64,000 nucleotides of DNA from Candidatus Saccharimonadota bacterium (GTDB lineage Bacteria; Patescibacteriota; Saccharimonadia; Saccharimonadales; Saccharimonadaceae). Below the pieces are notes generated by a model. That model saw only the letters and a list, made by a program, of their open reading frames with translations. It did no database searches and was not told where the DNA came from. The stretch spans positions 62,001-126,000 of the forward strand of contig JAFVBG010000003.1 of assembly GCA_017480095.1 (NCBI GenBank). Direction: 5' to 3'. Positions 1 through 9,337 of the stretch are shown in pieces; positions within the stretch are counted from its first letter, which is position 1, and each line of letters opens with the position of its first letter. Position numbers and translations under genes: made by a program.

Positions 1-854
1 TTGATAAGCTGGTCGAGTGTCATTTTGAGGGCAGCGGCCACTACTTCCAGGGCGGCTTCGGCGTTTTCGCGATTATGTGCACCGGGGATTTGCAAATTGT
101 CTAGTAACTGATCAAGCTTCTCACGATTTTCGACCAGTGGATATGGAATTAAATCACCATCGGAATATTCTGCAGTCTTCACTGAGTCGGCATTGTTGAC
201 GTAATAGATGCAGTAATCTCCTGGAACTTGGTGGCGAGCAATGTTGCTCTTGGCATTGACGTAATCGTTGAAATCGCGATGGATATCGAGGTGGTCGGGA
301 GAAATGCGAAGCACCGCGGCAACATGAGGAGATTTTTCCAAATCCCAGAGTTGGAAGCTGGACATTTCATAAACGACAAAATAGTCTGTGTCTGGTTCGG
401 CAATGATGTTATCGAGTGCCGTAATCGCTGGTGTGCCGATATTGCCGACGAGGTGGACGCGGTAGCCGAGATTTTTCAGTAAGGCGGTGGCGATACTACA
501 AGTAGTTCCCTTGCCCTTAGTACCAGTAATGCCAATGATACGATTGCGATTAACGAGATTATAGAAATATCTAGTCGAAGAAGTCCAAACTGGCTTTTCA
601 GGAATTAGGCTAGGATTTTTCAATAGCTCGAAAGCGTCCGGCTGGACGGGCGGGCGGACGGATGGGGAGCGAAAAATCACGTCGAAGCTGGACAAATCTG
701 GTAGATTATTGGCGTCAAACTTGTCAAAAACAGTTAGTTCGAGGTCTGTTGGCTCGACGTGAAGGCTTTTACTAGGGTCATCGTAAGGGTGGGTCTTAAA
801 ATAGTTTTCGATGGCTTTACCTTCTACGCCGTAGCCTAAAATCGCGATTTTCAT
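1..854 (-). CDS. murD: UDP-N-acetylmuramoylalanine--D-glutamate ligase, 3' end outside window
   Basis: MurD adds D-glutamate to UDP-MurNAc-L-Ala in cytoplasmic peptidoglycan precursor synthesis. I translated the first ~284 residues. They show an N-terminal Rossmann start (MKIAILGYGVEGKA), the ATP-binding loop GITGTKGKGTT, then GNIGTPAI, YEMSSFQLW and the HLDIHRDF...AKSNI stretch, and near the edge PGAHNRENAEAA. These match the Mur ligase central domain, and the order fits MurD rather than MurC, E or F. The C-terminal domain lies off the left edge. The start is ATG at 854, preceded on the minus strand by TACAAT and six bases, so the mRNA is probably leaderless. dnaE ends 16 bp upstream. Confidence 0.93.
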   Translation of the reverse strand, partial: MKIAILGYGVEGKAIENYFKTHPYDDPSKSLHVEPTDLELTVFDKFDANNLPDLSSFDVIFRSPSVRPPVQPDAFELLKNPSLIPEKPVWTSSTRYFYNLVNRNRIIGITGTKGKGTTCSIATALLKNLGYRVHLVGNIGTPAITALDNIIAEPDTDYFVVYEMSSFQLWDLEKSPHVAAVLRISPDHLDIHRDFNDYVNAKSNIARHQVPGDYCIYYVNNADSVKTAEYSDGDLIPYPLVENREKLDQLLDNLQIPGAHNRENAEAALEVVAAALKMTLDQLI

Positions 855-870
855 GATTCTATTGTAGCAC

Positions 871-3800
871 CTATTGGACTTTGACGCAATCTGTTCCTAG
901 TAGCTCTTCGAGTGGTTTGACGAGCTCGCTGTCGGCTTCGATGTGGAAAGGCAAACGAATCGGACGTTTTTCGCCGTTTTCTTTCAAAACGAGGATGATT
1001 TCTTGGAAGCCAGGATGTAAATCACAGAGGTGTTTAATTTCGGTCAAGACGTCGGTGTTGTTCGGGTCTTTGATTAGACAATAGAGACGTTCATGTCTGG
1101 TGTCCCTTGGAGCGGAAGCAATAGTGGAATTTCCGGCTACGCGTCCGTCCAGCCCGTCGCCACGGGTGGACGGCGCTGGTACTCGCGCTGCCGCGCTCCG
1201 TATCCCGCCGGATAATTCACTATTGCTTCCGCCACGGTTACCATTACTGACGCTCTCCTGTCTGGTTCTACTGCTCCTGAATCCGCCCCTTCCACCTCGT
1301 CCATTGTTTGGTGCCATCTTTGGTGCTGGTAGTTTTGTGCCAGTTGGCTGATAATTTGCCAACATCTCATCGGATACGACTTCGATACTTTCAGCCAGGA
1401 CTTTAACATCACTGGTAATATTACCGTCGCGGTCACGAGCGTTGACCTTGCCGGTGACTTTGATGACATTATCGACCACGAGTTTAGCGCCATACTCTTC
1501 AAATACGCTTGGGAAGACGATGATTTCCTGCTCGGAAGTCTTGCTTTCAATCTTGACAAAAGCCATTTTAGACTGAGACTTGGTGATAATACTGCGGATA
1601 TTAGTAATAATACCGCCGATGACTACTAGTTTATTGTCGTTTTCGGCAGTGACTACGGAAAAGTCGTGTGTCTGCTCCTCGAAGAAAGTATCGTATTTAT
1701 CGAGTGGGTGGGCAGAAAGGTAGAGCCCCATCAAGTCGCGTTCATTGAGTAGCATCTCCTTCTCTGGCATAGGGATTGGCGCGCGTTTAATCTCTGGCTC
1801 TGGCACTTCACCAGCACTACCAAGTAGTGCAAAAAGGTCGGTCTGGCCAGATACTTTGTCTTTCTGGATTTTAGTCCCATAAGCTTGAATTGGATCGAGA
1901 TTGAAGAGCAAGTCCGCACGGATTTGACCAGAAACTTCGGCCGGAGTCTTATTTTCGGTATCTACGCCTAAATCTTTGGCGAAACGGTCGAAAGCACCAG
2001 TCTTAATCGCTGCTTCCCAGGAGCGTTTGTTGAATTTGGTGGCGTTGACTCGTTTAGCAAAATCGCAGATGGAAGTAAACGGACCACCACGGTCACGTTC
2101 GGGGATAACTTCTTCCTCAATCAAGGCTTTACCCATGCTTTTGATGCCAGAGAGACCAAAACGGATGGTCTTTTGCCCGCCGACAATACCAAAGTCGCCG
2201 TAGGATTCATTAATGTCTGGCCCTAAAACTTTTAGCCCCATGCGCTTGCACTCGTTTATCTCAATCGCAAGGCGATCGGTCCAGCGCATATCAGAGGTCA
2301 TCAGAGCAGCCATGAAAGCGTCTGGATAGTGAGATTTGAGATAGGCTGTCCAGTAGGCGACCAGGGCGTAACACGCGGCGTGGGATTTATTGAAACAATA
2401 GTTCGCAAATTCTAGGAGCTGTTGCCAAAAAGTCTCGGCGATTTCTTCGGTCGCACCACCAACTTCCACAGCACCCTTGATGAACTTTGGCTTGAGTTCG
2501 TTCATGAGGGCGACTTTCTTTTTACCTACAGCCTTACGCAGGGTATCGGATTCACCACCGGTAAAGCCGCACCACTCACGCGAAATCTGCATGAACTGCT
2601 CCTGGTAAATCATGATGCCATAAGTGCTCTTGAGTGAGTTTTCGAGACCAGGATGGAGATAGGTAATTGGCTCTTCACCGTGCTTGCGGCGGATGAAACT
2701 CTCGATGAACTGCATAGGACCTGGGCGATAGAGGGCGACCATGGCGATAATATCATCAAAAGCGGAAGCTTTGAGATCGCGCAGATAACGTTTCATGCCG
2801 GCAGATTCTAGCTGGAAGACACCCGTAGTCTCGGCATTCTGCAATAATCTATAGGTATCTGGATCGTCAAGCGGTAGAGAGTACATATCAATATCTTCAT
2901 GATACACCTTGCGAATCATGCGTAAGGCATTATTAATCACGGAGAGGTTAGAAAGACCGAGAAAGTCCATCTTAAGCAGACCAAGCTCTTCTACCTGAGT
3001 GGATGGAAATTGAGTGGCGATTGGCCCCTTAGCCGAGACTTCCACAGGGAGGAACTTGACTAAATCATCTGGCGCAATCACCACACCACAAGCGTGTACG
3101 CCATGGGAACGGATGGTGCCTTCAAGGGTAATAGCAAGATCAATCACTTCCTTCGCGGTCGGGTTAGACTCGTATTCGCTCTTCAAGTCTGGATTGTCTT
3201 TGATGGCTTTCTTCAGCGGAACGTGATGCCCCATTTCTGGGTCTGGCACTAGCTTAGCGATACGGTCGGACTCGGCGTAAGGCACCTCTAGGACGCGCGC
3301 CACATCGCGTACGGCGGTTTTCCCCATCATTTTACCAAATGTACAGATGTTGGTAACGCGACCGTAGCCGTATTTTTGTGAACAATACTCAATCACTTCG
3401 TCGCGGCGGGTATCTTGGATGTCGGTATCAATATCTGGCATGGAGATACGGTCTGGATTCAAGAAACGCTCAAAGAGTAGGTCATATTTGAGTGGGTCTA
3501 GCTCGGTGATGCGCAGAGAATAAGCCAAGAGTGAACCAGCGGCAGAGCCACGCCCTGGGCCATAAACGATGCGCTGACGTTTGCCCCAGTTGATGAAGTC
3601 TTGGACGATTAGGAAGTAACCGTTATAACCCATCTTGTCCACCACGCCCAGCTCGTAATCAATGCGTTTTAGCACCTCATCGGAGAGTAACTTGCGGCAT
3701 TCTTCGACACTTAAATCTTTAGCTTCTTCCTCTGTCTTGCCACCATAACGGAAGGCGAGACCGCGGAAGACTAGCTTATCAAGATAGGTCTTTTCGTCTT

Positions 3801-4770
3801 CGCCCTCTGGGACTGGGAACTTTGGAATCAGGATGCGACCGAGTTGCAAATCGACATCGCACATCTCAGCAATACGCTTAGTATTGCGGATAGCTTCGGG
3901 GAAATCTTTGCCCCAGCGCTGGATGATTTCTTTAGGCGGTATGACGTGAAGCTCAAACTCTTTCAGACTCATGCGGTTTGGGTCGGAAAGGTTGGCGGCA
4001 GTGCCAATGCAGAGGAGAACTTCGTGCGAATCACGGTCTTCGTGTTTTAAGTAATGACCATCGCAAGTGACAACTAGCGGCAGACCAGTCTCCTTAGCGA
4101 TTTTTTGTAACCCTTCGTTGATTTTGGTCTGGACTGGCCAGTGCGTCGGTGAATCAGGGTGACCATGATCCTGCATTTCGAGGTAAAAATCATCACCAAA
4201 GATGGAGTGATACCACTCGACGAGCTTTTTGGCGCCTTCATAATCACCGTCTTTGAGATGAACGGAGATTTCGGAGCTAGCACAACCAGAGAGGCAGATG
4301 ATGCCCCCATGGTATTTCTCCATCACTTCGTGGTCGATACGGGGCTTGTAATATTTGCCTTCGGTTTCGGCGATGGAAATCAGGCGACAAAGGTTTTCGT
4401 AGCCCTGATTATTCTTAGCAAGTAAGGTGATGTGAAAACGCTCTTTGTCGTGAGCTGGGTCACGGTCGGCACGACCACGGGCGGCAACATAAGCTTCACA
4501 ACCAAGGATAGGCTTAATGCCGGCATCGTGAGCGGTTTTATAGAGCTCAACTAAACCAGACATAGTGCCGTGGTCGGTGACGGCGACGGCTTCCATCCCT
4601 TCGCTTTTGACAAAATCAATGAGGTCTGGAATCTTAGTTAGACCGTCAAGCAAAGAATAATGAGTGTGATTGTGCAGATGAACAAAATCCGCCGGGGTTA
4701 AGTCTGAACCATCTGGCGCCGTCGAAACTGGCGTCATTCCCTGTTTTTCTGATTTTTCCTCCACAGACAT
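871..4770 (-). CDS. dnaE: DNA polymerase III subunit alpha
   Basis: Replicative polymerase catalytic subunit, 1299 residues. The PHP domain starts near residue 30 (FVHLHNHTHYSLLDG). The polymerase core carries GPGRGSAAGSLLAY and the catalytic PDIDTD aspartates near residue 450. A helix-hairpin-helix region, an OB-fold near residue 1040 (VVIGGIITNIR) and a C-terminal domain follow. Between the OB-fold and the C-terminal domain lies a glycine/arginine/serine-rich linker of ~90 residues, part of which is encoded by a nested palindrome (1113-1231). The start ATG at 4770 follows TATAAT plus six bases, a leaderless arrangement. It lies just downstream of the M16 peptidase gene, with 12 bp between them. 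Confidence 0.97.
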   Translation of the reverse strand: MSVEEKSEKQGMTPVSTAPDGSDLTPADFVHLHNHTHYSLLDGLTKIPDLIDFVKSEGMEAVAVTDHGTMSGLVELYKTAHDAGIKPILGCEAYVAARGRADRDPAHDKERFHITLLAKNNQGYENLCRLISIAETEGKYYKPRIDHEVMEKYHGGIICLSGCASSEISVHLKDGDYEGAKKLVEWYHSIFGDDFYLEMQDHGHPDSPTHWPVQTKINEGLQKIAKETGLPLVVTCDGHYLKHEDRDSHEVLLCIGTAANLSDPNRMSLKEFELHVIPPKEIIQRWGKDFPEAIRNTKRIAEMCDVDLQLGRILIPKFPVPEGEDEKTYLDKLVFRGLAFRYGGKTEEEAKDLSVEECRKLLSDEVLKRIDYELGVVDKMGYNGYFLIVQDFINWGKRQRIVYGPGRGSAAGSLLAYSLRITELDPLKYDLLFERFLNPDRISMPDIDTDIQDTRRDEVIEYCSQKYGYGRVTNICTFGKMMGKTAVRDVARVLEVPYAESDRIAKLVPDPEMGHHVPLKKAIKDNPDLKSEYESNPTAKEVIDLAITLEGTIRSHGVHACGVVIAPDDLVKFLPVEVSAKGPIATQFPSTQVEELGLLKMDFLGLSNLSVINNALRMIRKVYHEDIDMYSLPLDDPDTYRLLQNAETTGVFQLESAGMKRYLRDLKASAFDDIIAMVALYRPGPMQFIESFIRRKHGEEPITYLHPGLENSLKSTYGIMIYQEQFMQISREWCGFTGGESDTLRKAVGKKKVALMNELKPKFIKGAVEVGGATEEIAETFWQQLLEFANYCFNKSHAACYALVAYWTAYLKSHYPDAFMAALMTSDMRWTDRLAIEINECKRMGLKVLGPDINESYGDFGIVGGQKTIRFGLSGIKSMGKALIEEEVIPERDRGGPFTSICDFAKRVNATKFNKRSWEAAIKTGAFDRFAKDLGVDTENKTPAEVSGQIRADLLFNLDPIQAYGTKIQKDKVSGQTDLFALLGSAGEVPEPEIKRAPIPMPEKEMLLNERDLMGLYLSAHPLDKYDTFFEEQTHDFSVVTAENDNKLVVIGGIITNIRSIITKSQSKMAFVKIESKTSEQEIIVFPSVFEEYGAKLVVDNVIKVTGKVNARDRDGNITSDVKVLAESIEVVSDEMLANYQPTGTKLPAPKMAPNNGRGGRGGFRSSRTRQESVSNGNRGGSNSELSGGIRSAAARVPAPSTRGDGLDGRVAGNSTIASAPRDTRHERLYCLIKDPNNTDVLTEIKHLCDLHPGFQEIILVLKENGEKRPIRLPFHIEADSELVKPLEELLGTDCVKVQ
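1113..1231. repeat. Nested palindrome inside dnaE coding sequence
   Basis: The outer arms 1113-1126 and 1218-1231 are perfectly complementary (CGGAAGCAATAGTG). They extend with small mismatches to 1136 and 1208 through a shared CCGG. An inner hairpin at 1145-1173 pairs CCGTCCA with TGGACGG and CCCGT with ACGGG around a CGCC loop. It lies in frame in the low-complexity linker of DnaE and contributes about 40 residues (roughly GGSNSELSGGIRSAAARV onward). The layout resembles palindromes at 13391-13509, 15883-15988 and 43946-44114. Confidence 0.8.
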
Positions 4771-4782
4771 ACTACTATTATA

Positions 4783-6054
4783 TCACAATCTAAGTTTAGC
4801 GGCGAGGTCGTTGATGACGGCTTTCTCACAAGAGCCAACGGCGACGAATCCGCGGATGCCCGAACCAGCAAATTCACGGGCGAGAGAGACCAGCTGGGTC
4901 TTGTCGATGGAGTTGATGACCTCTGGGACGCGATTGTAGTCCTCGATGTCTCCACCCTGGAAATAGGACTCCATGTAGAGCTCAGAAATCTGGGCGACGG
5001 TCTGAGCGCCCATCTGGTAGCGACCGAGGGCGTAACTTTTGGCGGCGTCGAGCTCGGCGTCGGTAATTTCGCTATTCAGCACTTTGACCAGCTCGGACTG
5101 AATCAAGTTAAATAGCTCATCGGCATTTTCGAGGTTGACCTCGCCATCGAAGTCCCAGGAAGAGTTTTCGATGCCATTACTAAGGACCGAGCATAAACTG
5201 TAAGCTAAACCACGTTTGCGGACTTCACCGAAGATGCGACTGTTCATAGTGCCAGTCAAGATGTGATTCAGACATTCCATGGTGCGGACTTCGACCAAAT
5301 CGAGCTTGCGCGGGGTGACAAAAGAGAAGCCAAAAGTGATGTTGCTGGCGTCTTTGCGTCGAATGAGAATTGGCTGGTCGGTATGGAGATTGTCGATTGG
5401 GATTTCGAGCCGCTCCCCTTCTTTCAAATCCCAATCCTCTAGCATCTTGATGATTTTGCGTTTGCGATGTTTAACCTGTCCGGTGATGATAAAACGGAGA
5501 TTAGAGGCGGTATGAGTACGACGGTAATGCTCGCGGATATCCTTTAGCTCGACGTTGTTGACGGTCTTCAGGCGTTCCTGTAGAGATGGCACGTTTTCGC
5601 CGATGGCAGCTTGCAATCTAGTCCAGACTAGACGCTGATAATCGTTGAGGTAGCCAGTCAGCTCGGCGCGGACATTCCCTTTTTCGCTTTTGAGTTCGTC
5701 CTCATTGAAGCGGGGATTGCAGATGGCGATGCGTTTGAGGTCTAAGATGCGATCCCATTCAAAATCAGCACACTCCGTCTCGTAACAAACCGAAAAATCT
5801 GAAGTCCAAGCGTTGTGATAGGCTCCGTTTTTGGTGAAGTCAGCTTCGTACTCTTGCTCATTTTGATATTTAGCATTAGCCCCAAAACTAAGATGCTCGA
5901 CAATATGGGCGATTTCGGCTAAATCGGCTTTTCGAGCGTAGCGCAAACCGGCACGAAATTGCATTTTCGTGTTCATTACGCTGGCGCCAGGGACATCAAT
6001 CAAGAGGCCTTTGGCGCCAGTTTTCAGGGTGACTAGTTCGACAGAATGTTTCAC
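4783..6054 (-). CDS. M16 family (pitrilysin-type) zinc peptidase
   Basis: 423 residues. The inverted zinc motif HxxEH is present near residue 48 (HIVEHLSFGA), the hallmark of M16 peptidases. A following region with conserved acidic residues (ELTGYLNDYQ) would supply the third ligand. A second, degenerate M16 half occupies the C-terminus, giving the usual two-lobed single-chain size. No signal peptide is visible, so the enzyme is probably cytoplasmic, degrading peptides or processing small substrates. The start appears to be GTG at 6054. A long hairpin (6068-6106) separates it from secA upstream, and dnaE follows closely downstream. Confidence 0.88.
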   Translation of the reverse strand: MKHSVELVTLKTGAKGLLIDVPGASVMNTKMQFRAGLRYARKADLAEIAHIVEHLSFGANAKYQNEQEYEADFTKNGAYHNAWTSDFSVCYETECADFEWDRILDLKRIAICNPRFNEDELKSEKGNVRAELTGYLNDYQRLVWTRLQAAIGENVPSLQERLKTVNNVELKDIREHYRRTHTASNLRFIITGQVKHRKRKIIKMLEDWDLKEGERLEIPIDNLHTDQPILIRRKDASNITFGFSFVTPRKLDLVEVRTMECLNHILTGTMNSRIFGEVRKRGLAYSLCSVLSNGIENSSWDFDGEVNLENADELFNLIQSELVKVLNSEITDAELDAAKSYALGRYQMGAQTVAQISELYMESYFQGGDIEDYNRVPEVINSIDKTQLVSLAREFAGSGIRGFVAVGSCEKAVINDLAAKLRL

Positions 6055-6067
6055 GGTATTATCTTGG

Positions 6068-6106
6068 GTTTGTATCGCAAGTGTGCTGCAGCTTGCGATA
6101 CAAACG
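6068..6106 (-). terminator. Hairpin between secA and the M16 gene
   Basis: A near-perfect inverted repeat (GTTTGTATCGCAAG with CTTGCGATACAAAC) surrounds a short loop directly after the secA stop. No clear U-run follows on the minus strand, so it may be an RNA-processing or stability hairpin rather than a true intrinsic terminator. Confidence 0.55.
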
Positions 6107-6108
6107 GT

Positions 6109-8910
6109 TTAGCGACGACCTTTCTTACGAGTAGATTTTTTAGTTTTCTTGGAAGATTTCTTGCCCTTACCAGCGCCTTTACTACCAGGTAATTTTGGTT
6201 TTTTATGTGTTGGCTTGAACTCGTCATCGAGGTTTTTATCACCAGCGGAAATCTCGTTGACACCCTTTTCGGTGGAGGATTCTGCCATCTTGGTGAGCTC
6301 AGAATCGTATTCTTCACCATCTTCAAGCTTATTCTCGGTAGCTTCTTGCATGGTTACGGTCAAGAGGATACGCAAGACTTCTTCGCGGAGATTCTTCTGG
6401 AGACCATCAAAGAGCTTTTGAGACTCGGCGCGGTATTCTACTAGCGGGTCACGCTGGCCAACGCTACGCCAGCCGATACCCTCACGGAGATGCTGCATAT
6501 TTTCAAGATGCTGCATCCAGAGTGTATCGAGGACTTTGAGATAGACTTCGCGCTCAATTTTGCGCATGATTTCAGGGGTAATCTCGGCTTCTTTGGCTTC
6601 GTAAGCCTCACGGACGGCGATTTCGGCTAAGCGTTGGCGCTCGGCTGGCTTGCGTAACAAACCGATGCTCTCGACTAAATCGTCGTCTAGGTTGAAGACG
6701 TTTTGGAACTCGGTCTGGAAGTTTTTGTTGACGCGAGAAGAGTCAAGCGTAAGGTCGGTCGTAGCTTCTTTGATTAGGCGGTCGATTTCTTTGGTGATGT
6801 TTTCGCCATCAAGAATCTTGCGACGCATTGAATAGACGACTTTGCGATGGCGGTTGATGACATTATCATACTGCACGACGTTTTTACGGGAATCAAAGTT
6901 GAATCCTTCGATACGTTTCTGGGCGGCTTCGAGAGTCTTAGAGACGGATTTAGTCTGAATCGGTTCATCTTCTGGCACGCCGAGGCGAGACATGATAGCA
7001 GCGATACGGTCGCCTTGGAAGATGCGCATGAGATCGTCTTCACATGAGACGAAGAACTGGGTAGTACCAGGGTCACCTTGACGACCACCGCGGCCACGAA
7101 GCTGATTATCGACACGACGAGAATCATGACGCTCAGAGCCAATTACGACGAGGCCGCCAAGGTCTTTGACTTCTTCAGTTAGCTTAATATCAGTACCACG
7201 ACCAGCCATGTTAGTAGCAAGAGTGACGGCGCCGACTTCGCCAGCGTGGGAGATGATTTCGGCCTCGCGTTCGTTGTTCTTGGCGTTTAGAATCTGATAT
7301 GGGATTTTTGCTTCGTCGAGATAGCGAGCAAGGAGCTCATTTTTAACGATGGAAGCCGAACCGATCAAAACTGGCTGACCCTTTTCGTGATATTCGCGAA
7401 CGGCTTTGACGATGGCACGAAGTTTGCCAGCTTCGGTGCGAAAAATGAGATCGTCTTTATCGACGCGTTTGATTGGTTTGTTTGGCGGAATCTGAATAAC
7501 GTCGAGGGCGTAAATTTGCTGAAACTCCTCGGCCTCGGTGAAGGCGGTACCAGTCATGCCAGAGAGCTTTTTATAAAGGCGGAAATAGTTCTGGAACGAA
7601 ATTGTAGCCAAGGTCATAGACTCTTCGCGGACTTGGACTTGCTCTTTAGCTTCAATCGCCTGGTGTAAACCTTCATTATAGCGGCGACCCTGCATGAGGC
7701 GACCAGTGTTTTCATCGACGATAATGACTTCACCAGAGTTGGTGACGACATAATCCTTATCGCGTTTGAAAACGACCTCGGCACGCAACGCTTGATCCAT
7801 GTGATAGACTAGACGAGTGTTTTCAACTGAATACAAATTATCAATGCCAAGTAGTTTTTGGACTTTATCAACACCTTCATCAGTCAGAGTGACCGAACGA
7901 CGCTTTTCGTCGAGAACGTAATCGTTTTCGCCAAGCTTAGAGGCAATTTTAGCAAACTGATAGTAGCTCTCTGGGTTATCGCCGGCTGGCGCAGAGATGA
8001 TGAGCGGAGTGCGCGCCTCATCAATCAGAATGGAGTCAACCTCATCCACAATGGCGAAATTAAGCTCGCGCTGGCGGAGGAACTTTGCTTCGCTAACCAT
8101 GTTATCACGGAGGTAGTCAAAGCCAAATTCGTTGTTGGTACCGTAAGTGACGTCGGCATTGTAGGCCTCTTTGCGGGTGCATGGGCGAAGATGCTTGAAA
8201 CGTTCATCGGCGTGCTCTTCATTTTCAAATTCACGGTCGTAAATAAAGCTAGCATTGTTGATAATAACCGAGACAGACATACCTAGAAAGTCATAAACTG
8301 GACCATTCCAGCCCGCATCACGTTGGGCGAGATAATCGTTGACCGTAACCACATGGACGCCATGACCGCCTAAGGCGTTGAGATAAGCTGGGAGCAGGGC
8401 GACGAGAGTTTTACCTTCACCAGTCTTCATCTCGGCGACGTTGCCTTCGTGTAGAGCAATACCACCGACTAGCTGGACATCATACGGACGCATACCGAGC
8501 ACGCGGCGAGAAGCTTCGCGCACAGTAGCAAAAGCGTCTGGGAGCAATGAGTTGAGAATTTCGTCGGATTTTTTCTCAGATGGTTTTTTGGATTTTTTCG
8601 GATGAGATTTTTTGGCGGCTTCAACTTCACCATCTTCGGCTTCGAGCTTGGCAGTCTCAAGGCCTAATTTTTCACGAAATTCGGCAGTCTTAGCGGCCAA
8701 CTCCTCGTCAGAGAGGGCTTGATATTTATCTTCGAGCTTGTTGATGCCAAGCACGATTTTATACATACGCTTGAGAGTTTTCTTTTGAGCATCACCAAAA
8801 ATCCCCTGGAGGAACTTGGTCATTGCGGTGCGATCGGCAAGTTTATCGGTTGGAGCTTTTTCTTTGCGAGACTTTACAGGCTTTTCTGATTTCGGGGACT
8901 TTTCTGACAT
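6109..8910 (-). CDS. secA: Preprotein translocase ATPase SecA
   Basis: SecA drives post-translational export through SecYEG. The protein has 933 residues. Walker A is MKTGEGKTLVAL near residue 160 and Walker B is VDEVDSILIDEARTPL near residue 289. Helicase motifs follow (TNMAGRGTDI, RGRGGRQGDPG). An insertion rich in lysine (residues ~105-130) sits in the N-terminal region. The C-terminus ends in a long Lys/Ser/Thr tail instead of the CxCxSGxxxxxCCH-type zinc motif that binds SecB in many bacteria. The RBS GAGG lies ten bases before ATG at 8910. hpf ends 4 bp upstream, so the two are probably co-transcribed. Confidence 0.97.
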   Translation of the reverse strand: MSEKSPKSEKPVKSRKEKAPTDKLADRTAMTKFLQGIFGDAQKKTLKRMYKIVLGINKLEDKYQALSDEELAAKTAEFREKLGLETAKLEAEDGEVEAAKKSHPKKSKKPSEKKSDEILNSLLPDAFATVREASRRVLGMRPYDVQLVGGIALHEGNVAEMKTGEGKTLVALLPAYLNALGGHGVHVVTVNDYLAQRDAGWNGPVYDFLGMSVSVIINNASFIYDREFENEEHADERFKHLRPCTRKEAYNADVTYGTNNEFGFDYLRDNMVSEAKFLRQRELNFAIVDEVDSILIDEARTPLIISAPAGDNPESYYQFAKIASKLGENDYVLDEKRRSVTLTDEGVDKVQKLLGIDNLYSVENTRLVYHMDQALRAEVVFKRDKDYVVTNSGEVIIVDENTGRLMQGRRYNEGLHQAIEAKEQVQVREESMTLATISFQNYFRLYKKLSGMTGTAFTEAEEFQQIYALDVIQIPPNKPIKRVDKDDLIFRTEAGKLRAIVKAVREYHEKGQPVLIGSASIVKNELLARYLDEAKIPYQILNAKNNEREAEIISHAGEVGAVTLATNMAGRGTDIKLTEEVKDLGGLVVIGSERHDSRRVDNQLRGRGGRQGDPGTTQFFVSCEDDLMRIFQGDRIAAIMSRLGVPEDEPIQTKSVSKTLEAAQKRIEGFNFDSRKNVVQYDNVINRHRKVVYSMRRKILDGENITKEIDRLIKEATTDLTLDSSRVNKNFQTEFQNVFNLDDDLVESIGLLRKPAERQRLAEIAVREAYEAKEAEITPEIMRKIEREVYLKVLDTLWMQHLENMQHLREGIGWRSVGQRDPLVEYRAESQKLFDGLQKNLREEVLRILLTVTMQEATENKLEDGEEYDSELTKMAESSTEKGVNEISAGDKNLDDEFKPTHKKPKLPGSKGAGKGKKSSKKTKKSTRKKGRR

Positions 8911-8914
8911 AAAA

Positions 8915-9274
8915 TTAACCTCGTTTGAATAGTTTTTTGAGTGGGTTCTTACGGAGATGAGGTGTGTTTTCGAGCTTAAAGCGGCGAATCTGCCCCATCA
9001 ATTTAGCTTCGATAATGTCAACCCCGGCAAAGACATTACTGGTCTCATCACGGGCGGCCAATACTTTGCCACCAGGGATTTCCATCGCGGCGGAAATCTC
9101 GTATTTATTACCATGAGCACGATCGACTTCGGTCACGACTACTTTAGCGATAACATCTTTTTTACAATTTCGTGGTAAATAGCGGTCTAGCTTGCCAATG
9201 CGCTTTTCGGTATATTTGCGAAAGCTATCAGTTGGCTTATAATTGCTACCAGAAATTTCAATTTTCTCAATCAT
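8915..9274 (-). CDS. hpf: Ribosome hibernation-promoting factor, short form
   Basis: 119 residues of the RaiA/HPF (S30AE) family, which binds the 30S decoding region and inactivates ribosomes during stress. The N-terminal EKIEISGSNYKPTDSFRKYTEKRIGKLDR and a basic C-terminus (LRKNPLKKLFKRG) fit the short form, which lacks the long-HPF dimerisation domain. A good RBS (AAAAGGAG) precedes ATG at 9274. A promoter with TATAAT lies about 25 bp upstream and probably drives hpf-secA together. Confidence 0.9.
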   Translation of the reverse strand: MIEKIEISGSNYKPTDSFRKYTEKRIGKLDRYLPRNCKKDVIAKVVVTEVDRAHGNKYEISAAMEIPGGKVLAARDETSNVFAGVDIIEAKLMGQIRRFKLENTPHLRKNPLKKLFKRG

Positions 9275-9337
9275 AAAACTCCTTTTTGCTGATTTTATTA
9301 TAGCATAGATTACGTGAAGTGGAAAGTGTTGTAAAAA

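Noticed and set aside
1137-1559. Minus-strand reading frame of 140 codons inside dnaE
   Set aside because: It overlaps the real DnaE frame over its OB-fold and linker, has low-complexity content and no start signals.
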